Origin: Marinimicrobium sp. C6131
GTDB lineage: Bacteria > Pseudomonadota > Gammaproteobacteria > Pseudomonadales > Cellvibrionaceae
NCBI RefSeq assembly: GCF_026153455.1
Contig: NZ_CP110629.1
Location: 3,968,001-4,032,000 of the forward strand
Direction: 5' to 3'
Length of the DNA: 64,000 nucleotides
Below the pieces are notes generated by a model. It was not told where the DNA came from. It did no database searches and was given only the letters and a program-made list of their open reading frames with translations. Both the position numbers and the translations under genes were made by a program. Shown one piece after another: positions 27,395 through 36,316 of this stretch. Position 1 is the stretch's first letter. Every line of letters begins with the position of its first letter.

Positions 27395-28755
27395 ACGAAG
27401 CCCGAACTGCGGCTGCGGAGCAGCCGCTGATCTTATTGGTGGATGATGATCCCGATATTCTTCAGTTGCTCAGTATGCGACTGAATGCCTCGGGGTACCG
27501 GGTAATGACGGCGAGTTCAGGGGAAGAAGCATTGGCCAGTCTTGATCGTGAACAGGCTGCCGCCGTGGTTACGGACTTGCGCATGGAACCGATGGATGGC
27601 ATGGCGTTATTTACTCACATTCAGAAGAGTTGGCCTAATGTGCCGGTTATCATGCTGACGGCACACGGTTCGATTCGCGAAGCCGTGGAGGCGACTCAGC
27701 AGGGGTTATTCTCGTTTCTGACCAAGCCCATTGATAATCGGGAGCTGCGACAAGTGCTGGATCAGGCGATGGAGCTGGGAGGTTTGGGGGCAACGCCCAA
27801 GGCCGGATGGTCCGATGCCATCGTGACCCGCAGCGAGCTCATGTTCAAGCGGCTTGAGCAGGCACGCCGATTGGCGCGTAGCGACATCAATGTGCTGATT
27901 GGCGGCGAGAGCGGCACTGGCAAGGAGCTGCTGGCGCAGGCGGTCCACAACGCCAGCGCCCGGTCGGAGCAGCCTTTTATCGCCGTCAATTGCGGCGCCA
28001 TACCCGCCGAGCTGCTGGAGTCCGAGCTGTTTGGTCACGTCAAAGGGGCATTTACCGGTGCGACTCATAACCGGGATGGTCTGTTTCTGGCCGCCGATGG
28101 TGGCACCCTGTTCCTGGACGAAATTGGCGATATGCCGCTCAATCTGCAAGTCAAGCTGCTGCGGGTGCTTCAGGAGCGCAAGATCCGGCCTCTGGGATCA
28201 TCGGCGGATCAACCCATCGATGTCCGGATCATCTCTGCGACCCACCGGGACCTGGAGCAGGCCATTGCCGAGCAAGGCTTCCGGGAAGATCTGTTCTATC
28301 GCCTGAACGTCGCTCAACTGGCACTCCCGCCTCTGCGCGAGCGCAAGGAAGATATTCCCCTGTTGGCCCGTTCATTCCTGGAAGATATTGCCAGACGTAC
28401 CGGCGACACGGTCCGCCAATTGTCCCCCGGGGGGCAGCGGATGTTATTGCAGTTCGATTGGCCGGGTAATATCCGTCAGTTGCGCAATGTCATCGAGCAG
28501 CTAGTGGCGCTATCGCCGTCGCCTCTGATACCGGAGCCCATGATTGCGGAGGTACTGCCCGAGCAGGAATCACCAGCGTTGGTACCCTTGAAGGAGGCCA
28601 AGCGGCAGTTTGAGCGCGACTACGTGGTCCGCATTTTGCGGATGACCGGGGGCAACATCACTGAAGCCGCGCGCCTGGCAGGGCGGAACCGCTCGGATTT
28701 CCATAAAATCATGAAGCGGCACGAACTCGATAGCGAGCGCTTTCGCTCGGCTTAG
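27391..28755 (+). CDS. QseF/GlrR-like sigma-54-dependent response regulator
   Basis: 454 aa. REC domain residues ~13-125 with LLVDDDPDILQLL and phospho-acceptor Asp62 (VVTDLRMEPMDGM). AAA+ domain with Walker A GGESGTGKELLAQ and the sigma-54 contact loop ELFGHVKGAFTGATHNR. C-terminal Fis-type HTH GGNITEAARLAGRNRSDFHK. Coupled by ATGA to the lipoprotein gene. Likely target: the sigma-54 promoter at 25154-25169 just upstream, on the opposite strand. Confidence 0.9.
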   Translation: MNEARTAAAEQPLILLVDDDPDILQLLSMRLNASGYRVMTASSGEEALASLDREQAAAVVTDLRMEPMDGMALFTHIQKSWPNVPVIMLTAHGSIREAVEATQQGLFSFLTKPIDNRELRQVLDQAMELGGLGATPKAGWSDAIVTRSELMFKRLEQARRLARSDINVLIGGESGTGKELLAQAVHNASARSEQPFIAVNCGAIPAELLESELFGHVKGAFTGATHNRDGLFLAADGGTLFLDEIGDMPLNLQVKLLRVLQERKIRPLGSSADQPIDVRIISATHRDLEQAIAEQGFREDLFYRLNVAQLALPPLRERKEDIPLLARSFLEDIARRTGDTVRQLSPGGQRMLLQFDWPGNIRQLRNVIEQLVALSPSPLIPEPMIAEVLPEQESPALVPLKEAKRQFERDYVVRILRMTGGNITEAARLAGRNRSDFHKIMKRHELDSERFRSA

Positions 28756-28838
28756 CGGCCGCTGTCGCGCATAGTCACTGCCGGCAAGAGCCCGTATAAT
28801 CTCCGCGACTGATTGTTGTCTCACACAGCGGAGCCCTC

Positions 28839-29969
28839 ATGGCCGATCGCCCCCAGGATATCGATGACTACCTAGGACTTTTCCTTTCGGACACGCCGAT
28901 GATCGATACGCGTGCCCCGGTCGAGTTTGCCAAAGGGGCGTTTCCCGGTGCGGTGAATTTGCCGCTGATGCTCGATGACGAGCGGGCGCGAGTGGGCACC
29001 TGTTACAAAGAACAGGGGCAGGAGTCCGCCATTGAGCTGGGTCATCAACTGGTTCAGGGCGATATCAAGGCACAGCGGGTGCAGGCCTGGCTGGATTTCG
29101 CCCGCCAACACCCCGACGGTGTGCTTTACTGTTTTCGTGGCGGCTTGCGCTCGCAAATCTGTCAGCGGTGGTTGCGCGAGGCCGGTTGCGACTACCCGCG
29201 GGTCACCGGCGGCTACAAGGCGTTGCGCTGGTTTCTGATCGACCGTATGGAGCAGCTCTGTCGTACCCATCCATTGGTCGTATTGGCGGGGCGCACGGGT
29301 GTGGCCAAAACCGACCTGCTCGTGCAACTGAGCCAGAGTGTCGATCTGGAAGGTCGAGCCAATCACCGTGGCAGTGCGTTCGGGCGCCGGGTGGGGGGAC
29401 AACCCAGCCAGATCGATTTTGAAAACGCTGTGGCGATTGACTTGCTGCGTTGTCACCACCGGGCGCCGGAGGTGCCAGTACTGGTGGAGGATGAAAGCCA
29501 CTTGATTGGCCGCTGCGTGTTACCCATGCCGCTCAAAGAAGCGATGGAACGCGCTCCACTGGCGTTGCTTGAGGTGTCGCTGGAGGATCGGGTCGAGCAC
29601 ACCTATACCAACTATATTCTGCGGAAGCTCGCCGAGTGGCGGGAGGATCAGGGGGATGACGTGGGGTTTGAGCGCTTTGCGGAAGACCTGCGCGTCTCCC
29701 TCGGACGCATTCGCAAGCGCCTCGGCGGCGTGCGCTACGAGGAAATGGCGCAACTGCTGGAGCAATCCCTGAGTGCCCATCGCCGGGGCGATGCCGAGCT
29801 GCATCGGGTCTGGATTCGCCGGTTACTGGAGGATTACTACGACCCGATGTACCGCTATCAACTGAGCAAAAAATCCGACCGGATCGTGGTCCGCGGTGGC
29901 CCCGAGGAGGTATTCGCCTATCTGGCCGAGCACTACGGTATTGAGCGGCGGGCCAACGTCGTGCGGTGA
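28839..29969 (+). CDS. selU: tRNA 2-selenouridine synthase
   Basis: 376 aa. An N-terminal rhodanese domain with Cys98 (GVLYCFRGGLRSQICQRWL) is followed by a P-loop region (VVLAGRTGVAKTDLLVQL). Together these define SelU/MnmH, which replaces sulfur by selenium (via geranylation) at the wobble uridine of certain tRNAs. GGAG-type site before ATG. selD is not in the window. Confidence 0.93.
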   Translation: MADRPQDIDDYLGLFLSDTPMIDTRAPVEFAKGAFPGAVNLPLMLDDERARVGTCYKEQGQESAIELGHQLVQGDIKAQRVQAWLDFARQHPDGVLYCFRGGLRSQICQRWLREAGCDYPRVTGGYKALRWFLIDRMEQLCRTHPLVVLAGRTGVAKTDLLVQLSQSVDLEGRANHRGSAFGRRVGGQPSQIDFENAVAIDLLRCHHRAPEVPVLVEDESHLIGRCVLPMPLKEAMERAPLALLEVSLEDRVEHTYTNYILRKLAEWREDQGDDVGFERFAEDLRVSLGRIRKRLGGVRYEEMAQLLEQSLSAHRRGDAELHRVWIRRLLEDYYDPMYRYQLSKKSDRIVVRGGPEEVFAYLAEHYGIERRANVVR

Positions 29970-30030
29970 TCCGGATCCACTCCGTATGCGTTCTTAACCC
30001 GACTTGTTACAGGAAAGGTTGGAACCCCCT

Positions 30031-31557
30031 ATGGCTGCTCAGGTCAAGCTGATTCTCGGAGATCAACTCAACGCCTCCCACTCCTGGTTTCAGTCGCCGG
30101 ACGACGAGGTGCTGTTCGTCATGGCCGAGCTGCCACAGGAAGCCACCTATGTGGTTCACCATCGCCAGAAGCTGCTCGCCTTTTTTGCGGCCATGCGTGG
30201 CTTCGCCGCCGCGCTGGAACAGGCAGGGCATCGGGTGCGTTACTTCACGCTGGATGAAAGTGCGGCTTACGCCGATTTGCCCGATCTGCTGGAGCGGGTG
30301 CTGGAGCAGGCGTCGGCCGACACATTCGCCTATCAGCGACCGGATGAATACCGCCTTGATCAGCAGTTGGCCGACTTCTGCCGCACGCTGGATATCGCCG
30401 TGTCGGTTGCCGACACCGAACACTTTCTGACCCCCCGGGATGCCTGGGAAAACTACTCCACCCATCGCATGGAATACTTTTATCGCGCCCTGCGTCTCGA
30501 GTACCGGGTTCTGCTCGACCAGGACGGGAAGCCGCTGGGAGAGCAGTGGAACTTCGATGCCGACAACCGTGCCCGTCTGCCCCGCGATGCGACCTTGCCG
30601 GCGCCGTTGATGTTTGCGACGGATGTCAGCGACATCGATCAGATGCTGAACCGCCATCAAGTCAAGACGCTGGGGGTGGCGGACCCCACCGCGTTACTCT
30701 GGCCGGTGAGTCGGGCTCAGAGCCGGGCCCTTCTGCAGTACTTTCTCGACCATCTGTTGCCCGCCTTCGGACGCTATCAGGATGCCATGACCCCTGATGG
30801 ATGGAGTCTGTATCACAGCCGCCTGTCCTTCAGCCTGAATACCAAAATGCTCCACCCCCTGGAGGTGATTCGTGCCGCCGAGTCGCATTGGCAGGCGAAC
30901 CGGCAGAAGATCAGTCTGGCCCAGGTAGAGGGTTTCATCCGGCAGATACTCGGTTGGCGGGAATATGTGCGGGCCCTGTACTGGCATTACATGCCCGACT
31001 ATCGCCAGCGCAACCACCTGTCAGCGCAGCGACCCTTGCCGGAGTACTACTGGACCGGGGAGACCGGTATGGCCTGCATGGCGCACGCCATCGGCCAATC
31101 CCTGGAATACGCCTATGCCCACCATATTCAGCGGCTAATGGTGACCGGAAATTTCGCGCTGTTGGCTGGCATTCATCCGGATGCGTTGGACGACTGGTAT
31201 CTGGGCATCTACATCGATGCCATTGAATGGGTGGAATTGCCCAATACCCGGGGCATGAGCCAATACGCCGATGGGGGGCTGATGGGGAGCAAGCCCTACG
31301 CGGCCTCGGGTCAGTACATCAACAAGATGAGCCATTACTGTGGAGGCTGCGCCTACGACGTCAAAGCCAAAACCGGTGAGGGGAGTTGTCCGTTCAATAG
31401 TCTGTACTGGCACTTTCTGGATCGCCAGAGAGGGCGGTTGGGGAACAACCCGCGAATGAAACTGGTGTACGCCAACTGGGACCGTCAAGACCCGGCGCAG
31501 CGCAAGGCCATATTGGCGACGGCCGATGCCTATCTCGCTCGACTGGATACCCTTTAA
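30031..31557 (+). CDS. FeS-type photolyase/cryptochrome (deoxyribodipyrimidine photolyase-related)
   Basis: 508 aa from ATG 30031 (VKLILGDQLNASHSWF). FAD-binding part: WREYVRALYWHYMPDY, TGNFALLAGIHPDALDDWYL, DAIEWVELPNTRGMSQYADG. The cluster ligands follow the C-x2-C-x12-C spacing (CGGC ... GSC), with an upstream Cys in GMACMAHAI, as in the FeS-containing bacterial photolyases/CryB that repair (6-4) photoproducts. Not the classical CPD photolyase. Confidence 0.88.
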   Translation: MAAQVKLILGDQLNASHSWFQSPDDEVLFVMAELPQEATYVVHHRQKLLAFFAAMRGFAAALEQAGHRVRYFTLDESAAYADLPDLLERVLEQASADTFAYQRPDEYRLDQQLADFCRTLDIAVSVADTEHFLTPRDAWENYSTHRMEYFYRALRLEYRVLLDQDGKPLGEQWNFDADNRARLPRDATLPAPLMFATDVSDIDQMLNRHQVKTLGVADPTALLWPVSRAQSRALLQYFLDHLLPAFGRYQDAMTPDGWSLYHSRLSFSLNTKMLHPLEVIRAAESHWQANRQKISLAQVEGFIRQILGWREYVRALYWHYMPDYRQRNHLSAQRPLPEYYWTGETGMACMAHAIGQSLEYAYAHHIQRLMVTGNFALLAGIHPDALDDWYLGIYIDAIEWVELPNTRGMSQYADGGLMGSKPYAASGQYINKMSHYCGGCAYDVKAKTGEGSCPFNSLYWHFLDRQRGRLGNNPRMKLVYANWDRQDPAQRKAILATADAYLARLDTL

Positions 31558-31659
31558 GGAGGACTTGTGGGGCGGGAAGAATCGTGGGATTATATGGAAA
31601 CAATTCTCATTTATATTGGGCGATTGAGGCCCATCCGGTAATACAACGAGGAGTTGCCA

Positions 31660-32046
31660 ATGACACTGACCCGAGCCCTGCTGTTACTGCCACTGTGTGG
31701 CCTTCTATCCTGGCCGGCTCTGGCCGATGACCCGGTTGACCACTATGCGGGCAAGCCTTCAGAGACGCTGGAAGACGCCGTCAAAAACTTTACCGAGGGC
31801 AACGCCCGTCTGCGCGAGTTGCTGTCCGGCGAGGTGAGCAATCAGGATATGGCGGATATTCATGAGCTGAGCTACACCATTGAAAATGCGGTGGCCACCC
31901 TGCGGCGCGAGATGAACGTGTTGGCGGTGGTGCTGGAGGATGTGCACCTGGCCTCTGAATCATTCAATCAGGATACCGTCAGTGCCAGCGGCAAAGCGTA
32001 TCTGGACATGGCGGGTACTCTGGAAACACTGGGAAAGACGGACTGA
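31660..32046 (+). CDS. Small exported protein (DUF6746-like)
   Basis: 128 aa from ATG 31660 (GAGGAG 6 bases upstream). Signal peptide (RALLLLPLCGLLSWPALA-DD), then helices with VDHYAGKPSETLEDAVKNF and HELSYTIENAVATLRREM. The pattern resembles DUF6746, with low certainty. Predicted periplasmic helical bundle of unknown function. Ends just before a bidirectional terminator. Confidence 0.6.
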   Translation: MTLTRALLLLPLCGLLSWPALADDPVDHYAGKPSETLEDAVKNFTEGNARLRELLSGEVSNQDMADIHELSYTIENAVATLRREMNVLAVVLEDVHLASESFNQDTVSASGKAYLDMAGTLETLGKTD

Positions 32047-32068
32047 CAGTCGACAAAACCCGATCCAT

Positions 32069-32102
32069 AAAAAAACCGGCCCTGTCCCTGGCCGGTTTTT
32101 TT
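32069..32102. terminator. Bidirectional terminator
   Basis: AAAAAACCGGCC, an 8-base loop, GGCCGGTTTTTTT. It has an A run on the left and a T run on the right, so it can stop transcription of the plus-strand small gene and of the convergent PEP-CTERM gene. Confidence 0.9.
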
Positions 32103-32140
32103 ATGGGGTTATCCAGCCCCGGAGTGGTGCCGACAGCGTG

Positions 32141-32839
32141 TCAACGTACCCGACGACGGGCCCGGAACAACGCAAACAGACCGGTCATCAGCAGCAGCAA
32201 CGACGCTGGCTCAGGCACACTGGCCGTGGTCACTGTCAGCAGGTTCTGTGAGTTATCCGCGACCAGCAGGTGGAAATCGTATTTGCCTGTGTCCAGATTG
32301 GTGTCGTTGAGAGAGTTCAGCCAACTCTGGGCAATGTTGCGGGCGCCAGAGAAGTAATCGGACTTGAAGGCGTTGCTGGTCATGCTGTAAGCACTGCTCG
32401 GCCACTCGTTGATGATCTCCCACAGTGCCAGTTGAAAGGCGGCGCTATTGTACTTACTGGTCTGGGCATCATCGTAAAAGTTGGAGAACAGACGATCGAT
32501 GTGCAGCCCCGCCGTACCAAAGTCCAACAGGTTGATACCGCTGTTCACCGTGTACTGGGTCGCCGTGGTTTTCAGAGTCGTACCGATTTCGACACAGAAA
32601 GCACTCAGTCCGTTATCCCACTCGGCAATGCCGCTGGTGTTATTGCTGGTGGAAAAGTCGAATTCACCGGCATAGACATTGGGGCTGCCATAAGACGAGT
32701 AGATACGACCCGTCGGGGCGCTTTCCGCAGCCAGATTGTTGTCGTACTTGAGAGTAATGGATGCCGCCTGAGAGGCCACTGACGCGATTGTCAGTAGACC
32801 GGCGGCCATTGCCAGACGCATTAAATGGATCATTTTCAT
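32141..32839 (-). CDS. PEP-CTERM sorting-domain protein
   Basis: 232 aa. Signal peptide (MRLAMAAGLLTIASVASQA), a Ser/Thr/Asn-rich body with FCVEIGTTL and AAFQLALWEIINEW, and a C-terminal sorting tag: VPEPASLLLLMTGLFALF followed by RARRRVR. Such proteins are cleaved by an exosortase (EpsH family) and exported to the envelope or biofilm matrix. The exosortase gene is not in this window. Confidence 0.9.
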   Translation of the reverse strand: MKMIHLMRLAMAAGLLTIASVASQAASITLKYDNNLAAESAPTGRIYSSYGSPNVYAGEFDFSTSNNTSGIAEWDNGLSAFCVEIGTTLKTTATQYTVNSGINLLDFGTAGLHIDRLFSNFYDDAQTSKYNSAAFQLALWEIINEWPSSAYSMTSNAFKSDYFSGARNIAQSWLNSLNDTNLDTGKYDFHLLVADNSQNLLTVTTASVPEPASLLLLMTGLFALFRARRRVR

Positions 32840-33043
32840 AGCAGTTCCTGTGCACTTGTAGGTTGAGGCTGCCCCGTCTGATTGACCTATCCCTCAGGCG
32901 GGTGAATGACATGCTTGTCTAAGCAGAAAACGCGCCAGAAATTAAAAAACTATATAAAACAATTGGTTATGAATGGCGTTGAAATGTTCCGAGATGCGGA
33001 TTGTGATGCTTGTCAAGTTCTTCGACGTTGACCTTCCGGGCAC

Positions 33044-33066
33044 AAAAAAGCCCCGTTACCGGGGCT
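33044..33066 (-). terminator. Terminator of the FecA-like receptor gene
   Basis: On the minus strand AGCCCCG-GTAA-CGGGGCT followed by TTTTTT. Confidence 0.92.
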
Positions 33067-33093
33067 GTGGGGGCGTGCCGAGACGGTCGGCGG

Positions 33094-35232
33094 TCAGAAG
33101 GTGTATTCGATACCCACTGAAGCGGTCTGAGGCTTGTTGGGTCGAGGGCCCAACGGGCTACGGGCAATGATTACCTGTTCGTCAAACAGGTTTTCTACCT
33201 TCAGGTACACCGCCGCGTCGTCGTTCAGGTCGTAGCGCGATACCACATCGACCACAAAGAGTGAATCGGTGCGGTCCTGCTCGTTTCCGGAACGGTTGCA
33301 GCCCAGGGAGACACAGGTCTCGTCCATGAGCTTGGCCACGGCGTAGTTGCGCCAACCATGGTTGTTGTCCAGCTCAACTCTCAGGCTGAGCAGGTTTTCC
33401 GGGATGCTGGCCAGTTCGTCACCGTCCCGCGCGCCGCTGACAGCGTTATCCTCGGTCACCTCAGCGCTGGTGTAGGTGTAGGTCAGATGCATGGGCACGG
33501 AGAAGCGGCCCCACTCGTAAGTGTTGCTCAACTGGAACTCCAGGCCGGCGACCACCGCTCTCCCGGTTGTAAAGGTGCCCGACTCGGCGCCGTTACTGCA
33601 GGGCGTCGCCATAGAGCAGTTTTCGGTCTGATTGGAAAAGTCGCTGTAGAAGCCGATCACTTCGGCGAACAACTGATCCTGCCCGAAGCGCATCCCCGCT
33701 TCAACATTGGTGCTGGTTTCCGGCTCCTGCTGTTCGGTAGCGCCGCCCCCCAAAGGCGAGAAGCCCTTGTGAACACCTGCCAGCACCTGCCATTGATCGG
33801 TCAGATCGTAGGTCAGAGAGACGCCCGGCAACCACTCCCGGGAGCTGTTACTGCGGTAGCTCGGCTCGTCGGAGCGTTCGGGGGTGCTGAACTGGTTGCG
33901 GTAGCTGTCCACGTCTTCATAGCGCAGGGCCAGGTCCAGCTTCAGCGCTTCGGTCAGGGTCCAGGCGTCGGTCACCCAGAGCGACAATGCCTCGGCACCT
34001 TCCAGACGGTTGTCGCCGCCGGTGGGCTCAACCAGGCGGTCGAAGACCAGACTGCCGTTGATCTGATCGTAAATCTCCACGGGTTGGAAGCGGTCCATTT
34101 CGTCTTCGTGCTGGCGCAGGCCGACTTCAATCTGGTGGTCGTTCAACGCTATACGCGAGTTGACTTCAATACCTTGAGATTCGTACACCCGGTTGTTGTG
34201 CTTGTAGCTGAGGTCTTCCGCGTCCTGCTCGCCGTGCAGAATGGCCAGGGCCGCGGCATCGCCGCTATTGGCCAGGTCCACCAGGCTGGTACTCAGTTTG
34301 AACCAGTCCCGGGCAAACTCGTTGTGGTAGCCGAGCACGTTCAGGGTCACCGCATCGCTGACGTTGAACTGGTAGTTGGCACTGAACCCTTTGTGACTGT
34401 TGTTCATCTGGTCGATGCTGGACAGGCCATAGCGGCGGTTCGGGTCGGTCGCGAAGTCCTCGTCGGTCAACCCCAGGTAGGTTTCGTTGGACACCTCTTC
34501 GGAGTACTGGGCTTTGATGCCCAGAGCGTGGCGGTCGCCTGTCCAGCGGGCCTTGGCCACATAGTCGGCAATGTCAAAACCACTGTCGCGGTTGCTGCGG
34601 TCGATGTCTTTGAAACCTTCGGTGCTGCGCTGCACGGTCTCAAGCAGCCAGCCGAAATTGCCGTTGGTTTCACCGTAGTAGAGGTGGGTATCCTGCTGAT
34701 TGTGTTCGCCCAGCGTGGCCTGAACTTTGCCGGCACGGTTTTGCGGAATGGGGGTGCTCACCAGGTTGATCACGCCGCCGGTGGTTTGTGGGCCGTGGCG
34801 CAGCAGCGGAGCGCCCTTGAGTACTTCCACCGCCGACATGCGAGCGGTGGTGGGGAAGTAATAGGCGGCGGGGTTCGAGTAGGGCGCCGGCGCCATCAGA
34901 ATACCGTCTTCCATCAGAGTCACTTTGCTGCTGCGTCCGGAAGAGGCGGCGCGAATACCAATGTTGGGTCGCAGGCCGTAGCCCTCTTCTTCCTGCACAT
35001 ATACACCGGGCACGGTTTTCAGCACCTGATTGATATCGGTGACCACTTCGATCTGCATTTGCTGGGGCTCCACCACGGCACTGGAGCCGGACACCTCCCG
35101 GGCCTCCACCTGGGTGCCGATAATCCGAATGGTCTCCAGTTTGGGCAGAGTGTTCAGTGCCAGATCCTGGGCAAACGAGGGGGCTGACAGACTTGCAATG
35201 GCGAGCGACAGAGCGGTGGTGCGTTTCAGCAT
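33094..35232 (-). CDS. FecA-like TonB-dependent receptor (iron/siderophore type)
   Basis: 712 aa from ATG 35232 (AAGGAT upstream). Signal peptide MLKRTTALSLAIASLSAPSF-AQ; TonB box region LETIRIIGTQVEAREV. Plug: DINQVLKTVPGVYVQEEEG, IGIRAASSGRSSKVTLMEDG, VEVLKGAPLLRHGPQTTGG. Ends SVGIEYTF. The plug is of the FecA/siderophore class rather than the carbohydrate class. Two candidate Fur boxes lie upstream (35307 and 35348), so iron-repressed expression is likely. Confidence 0.87.
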   Translation of the reverse strand: MLKRTTALSLAIASLSAPSFAQDLALNTLPKLETIRIIGTQVEAREVSGSSAVVEPQQMQIEVVTDINQVLKTVPGVYVQEEEGYGLRPNIGIRAASSGRSSKVTLMEDGILMAPAPYSNPAAYYFPTTARMSAVEVLKGAPLLRHGPQTTGGVINLVSTPIPQNRAGKVQATLGEHNQQDTHLYYGETNGNFGWLLETVQRSTEGFKDIDRSNRDSGFDIADYVAKARWTGDRHALGIKAQYSEEVSNETYLGLTDEDFATDPNRRYGLSSIDQMNNSHKGFSANYQFNVSDAVTLNVLGYHNEFARDWFKLSTSLVDLANSGDAAALAILHGEQDAEDLSYKHNNRVYESQGIEVNSRIALNDHQIEVGLRQHEDEMDRFQPVEIYDQINGSLVFDRLVEPTGGDNRLEGAEALSLWVTDAWTLTEALKLDLALRYEDVDSYRNQFSTPERSDEPSYRSNSSREWLPGVSLTYDLTDQWQVLAGVHKGFSPLGGGATEQQEPETSTNVEAGMRFGQDQLFAEVIGFYSDFSNQTENCSMATPCSNGAESGTFTTGRAVVAGLEFQLSNTYEWGRFSVPMHLTYTYTSAEVTEDNAVSGARDGDELASIPENLLSLRVELDNNHGWRNYAVAKLMDETCVSLGCNRSGNEQDRTDSLFVVDVVSRYDLNDDAAVYLKVENLFDEQVIIARSPLGPRPNKPQTASVGIEYTF

Positions 35233-35306
35233 GGAGCTATCCTTCAACGTGATGTCCGGCCTTCAAGGTATGGTTGGCCTTCCGGGTGAATGTGGCGGCT
35301 CAAAAA

Positions 35307-35321
35307 TGAGAGTGACTATCA
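35307..35321 (-). promoter_or_regulatory. Candidate Fur box 1
   Basis: TGAGAGTGACTATCA matches the 7-1-7 Fur palindrome TGATAATnATTATCA at 11 of 14 positions; 75 bases before the receptor start. Confidence 0.45.
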
Positions 35322-35347
35322 ATAACGTTGAAGAAATCTATCATGAA

Positions 35348-35362
35348 TAATAACAATTCTCA
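35348..35362 (-). promoter_or_regulatory. Candidate Fur box 2
   Basis: Minus strand TGAGAATTGTTATTA, 11 of 14 matches to the 7-1-7 Fur palindrome, in an AT-rich stretch likely to hold the promoter. Confidence 0.45.
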
Positions 35363-35428
35363 ATAGTGATGGATGAGGGTAAAAAGGGAGGCGCTGATCG
35401 GAGGCGGGGGTGAGCGCTGGAGCGGGGA

Positions 35429-36316
35429 TCAGGGGGTCAAAACGATGATCTGCATTTCCCCCAGCCGCGCTTCGAGATGTTCCAGATAAAGGCGCTGGCG
35501 CGATAGTGCCGGGGCGTCCTGGTGGGCCTGCCAGTTGGCGAGGAAACGCTCCTGGTAGCCCCGGGCTCGCTCCAGATTTTCGGTGGCCTGCGCCTGGGCA
35601 TTGGAGCGAAGTCCGCTGATATCGCTTCGGGCTCTGGCCAGCTGGGTGTTGCGCTCCCCGGCGCTCTCCTGGATCAGCTTCTGTTTTTCGGACCGTGCTC
35701 GGGCTACGTCATCAAAGGCGGCCTTGATCGAGGGTGGCGGTTCCAGTCGGCGCAGTTGCACCGAGGTCACTCTGAGTCCGAGCCCAAGGGCCTCAACGCT
35801 GCGTTGCAGGTCGAGTTTCAGTTGATTCTGCAGGCGAGTGCGGCCAACGGTCAGCAGGGGGTCAATGGCGTGGGCGCCGATGTAGGCAATGGTATGGGTA
35901 CGGGCGAGCTGTTCGAGCAGGGCTTCCGGTGCTTCGGCGCTGCCAAGGTACTCTCCGGGGGAGCCAATGTTGTATTGCACTAACAGGGCGATGTCCACCA
36001 GGTCTTCGTCGCCGGTGGTCAACTCCGGTTGCAGCGCTTGTGGTGCGGAGGCGGAAAAGTCCAGTTCGAGGGTTCTCAGAGTCGTGGCCGGTACTGTGTG
36101 CACGGATTCTATTGGCCAGGGCCAGTGGTAGTGCATGCCGGGGAGTACCTGGTCATCGACCAGTTGTCCAAAACGTAAAATAACACCGCGCTCTTCGGTG
36201 CCGACCGAGTAAAACCCGCTGAGCACATAGAGCGCCGGCAAGAGTACCGCCAGGCCGGTGATCAGCAGCGGGCGAACCTGTTTGAGAATATGGCGGATGT
36301 CGTCGTGCAGGGTCAC
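35429..36316 (-). CDS. HflK-like SPFH (band 7) membrane protein
   Basis: 295 aa. One N-terminal TM (LLITGLAVLLPALYVLSGFY), then an SPFH domain (VGTEERGVILRFGQLVDDQV, GMHYHWPWPIESVHTVPA, IALLVQYNI) and a coiled-coil Ala/Glu/Arg tail ending in a non-membrane segment. Third SPFH gene of an operon, overlapping the HflC-like gene by 4 bases. SPFH pairs such as HflK/HflC form large cages around FtsH. This is an additional set rather than clearly the canonical hflKC. Confidence 0.8.
   Translation of the reverse strand: MTLHDDIRHILKQVRPLLITGLAVLLPALYVLSGFYSVGTEERGVILRFGQLVDDQVLPGMHYHWPWPIESVHTVPATTLRTLELDFSASAPQALQPELTTGDEDLVDIALLVQYNIGSPGEYLGSAEAPEALLEQLARTHTIAYIGAHAIDPLLTVGRTRLQNQLKLDLQRSVEALGLGLRVTSVQLRRLEPPPSIKAAFDDVARARSEKQKLIQESAGERNTQLARARSDISGLRSNAQAQATENLERARGYQERFLANWQAHQDAPALSRQRLYLEHLEARLGEMQIIVLTP

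Noticed and set aside
33358..35187. 609-codon open frame antisense to the FecA-like receptor
   Set aside because: Mirror frame of a high-GC gene; no start signal, low-complexity Val/Gly/His composition, and the opposite strand encodes a full receptor.
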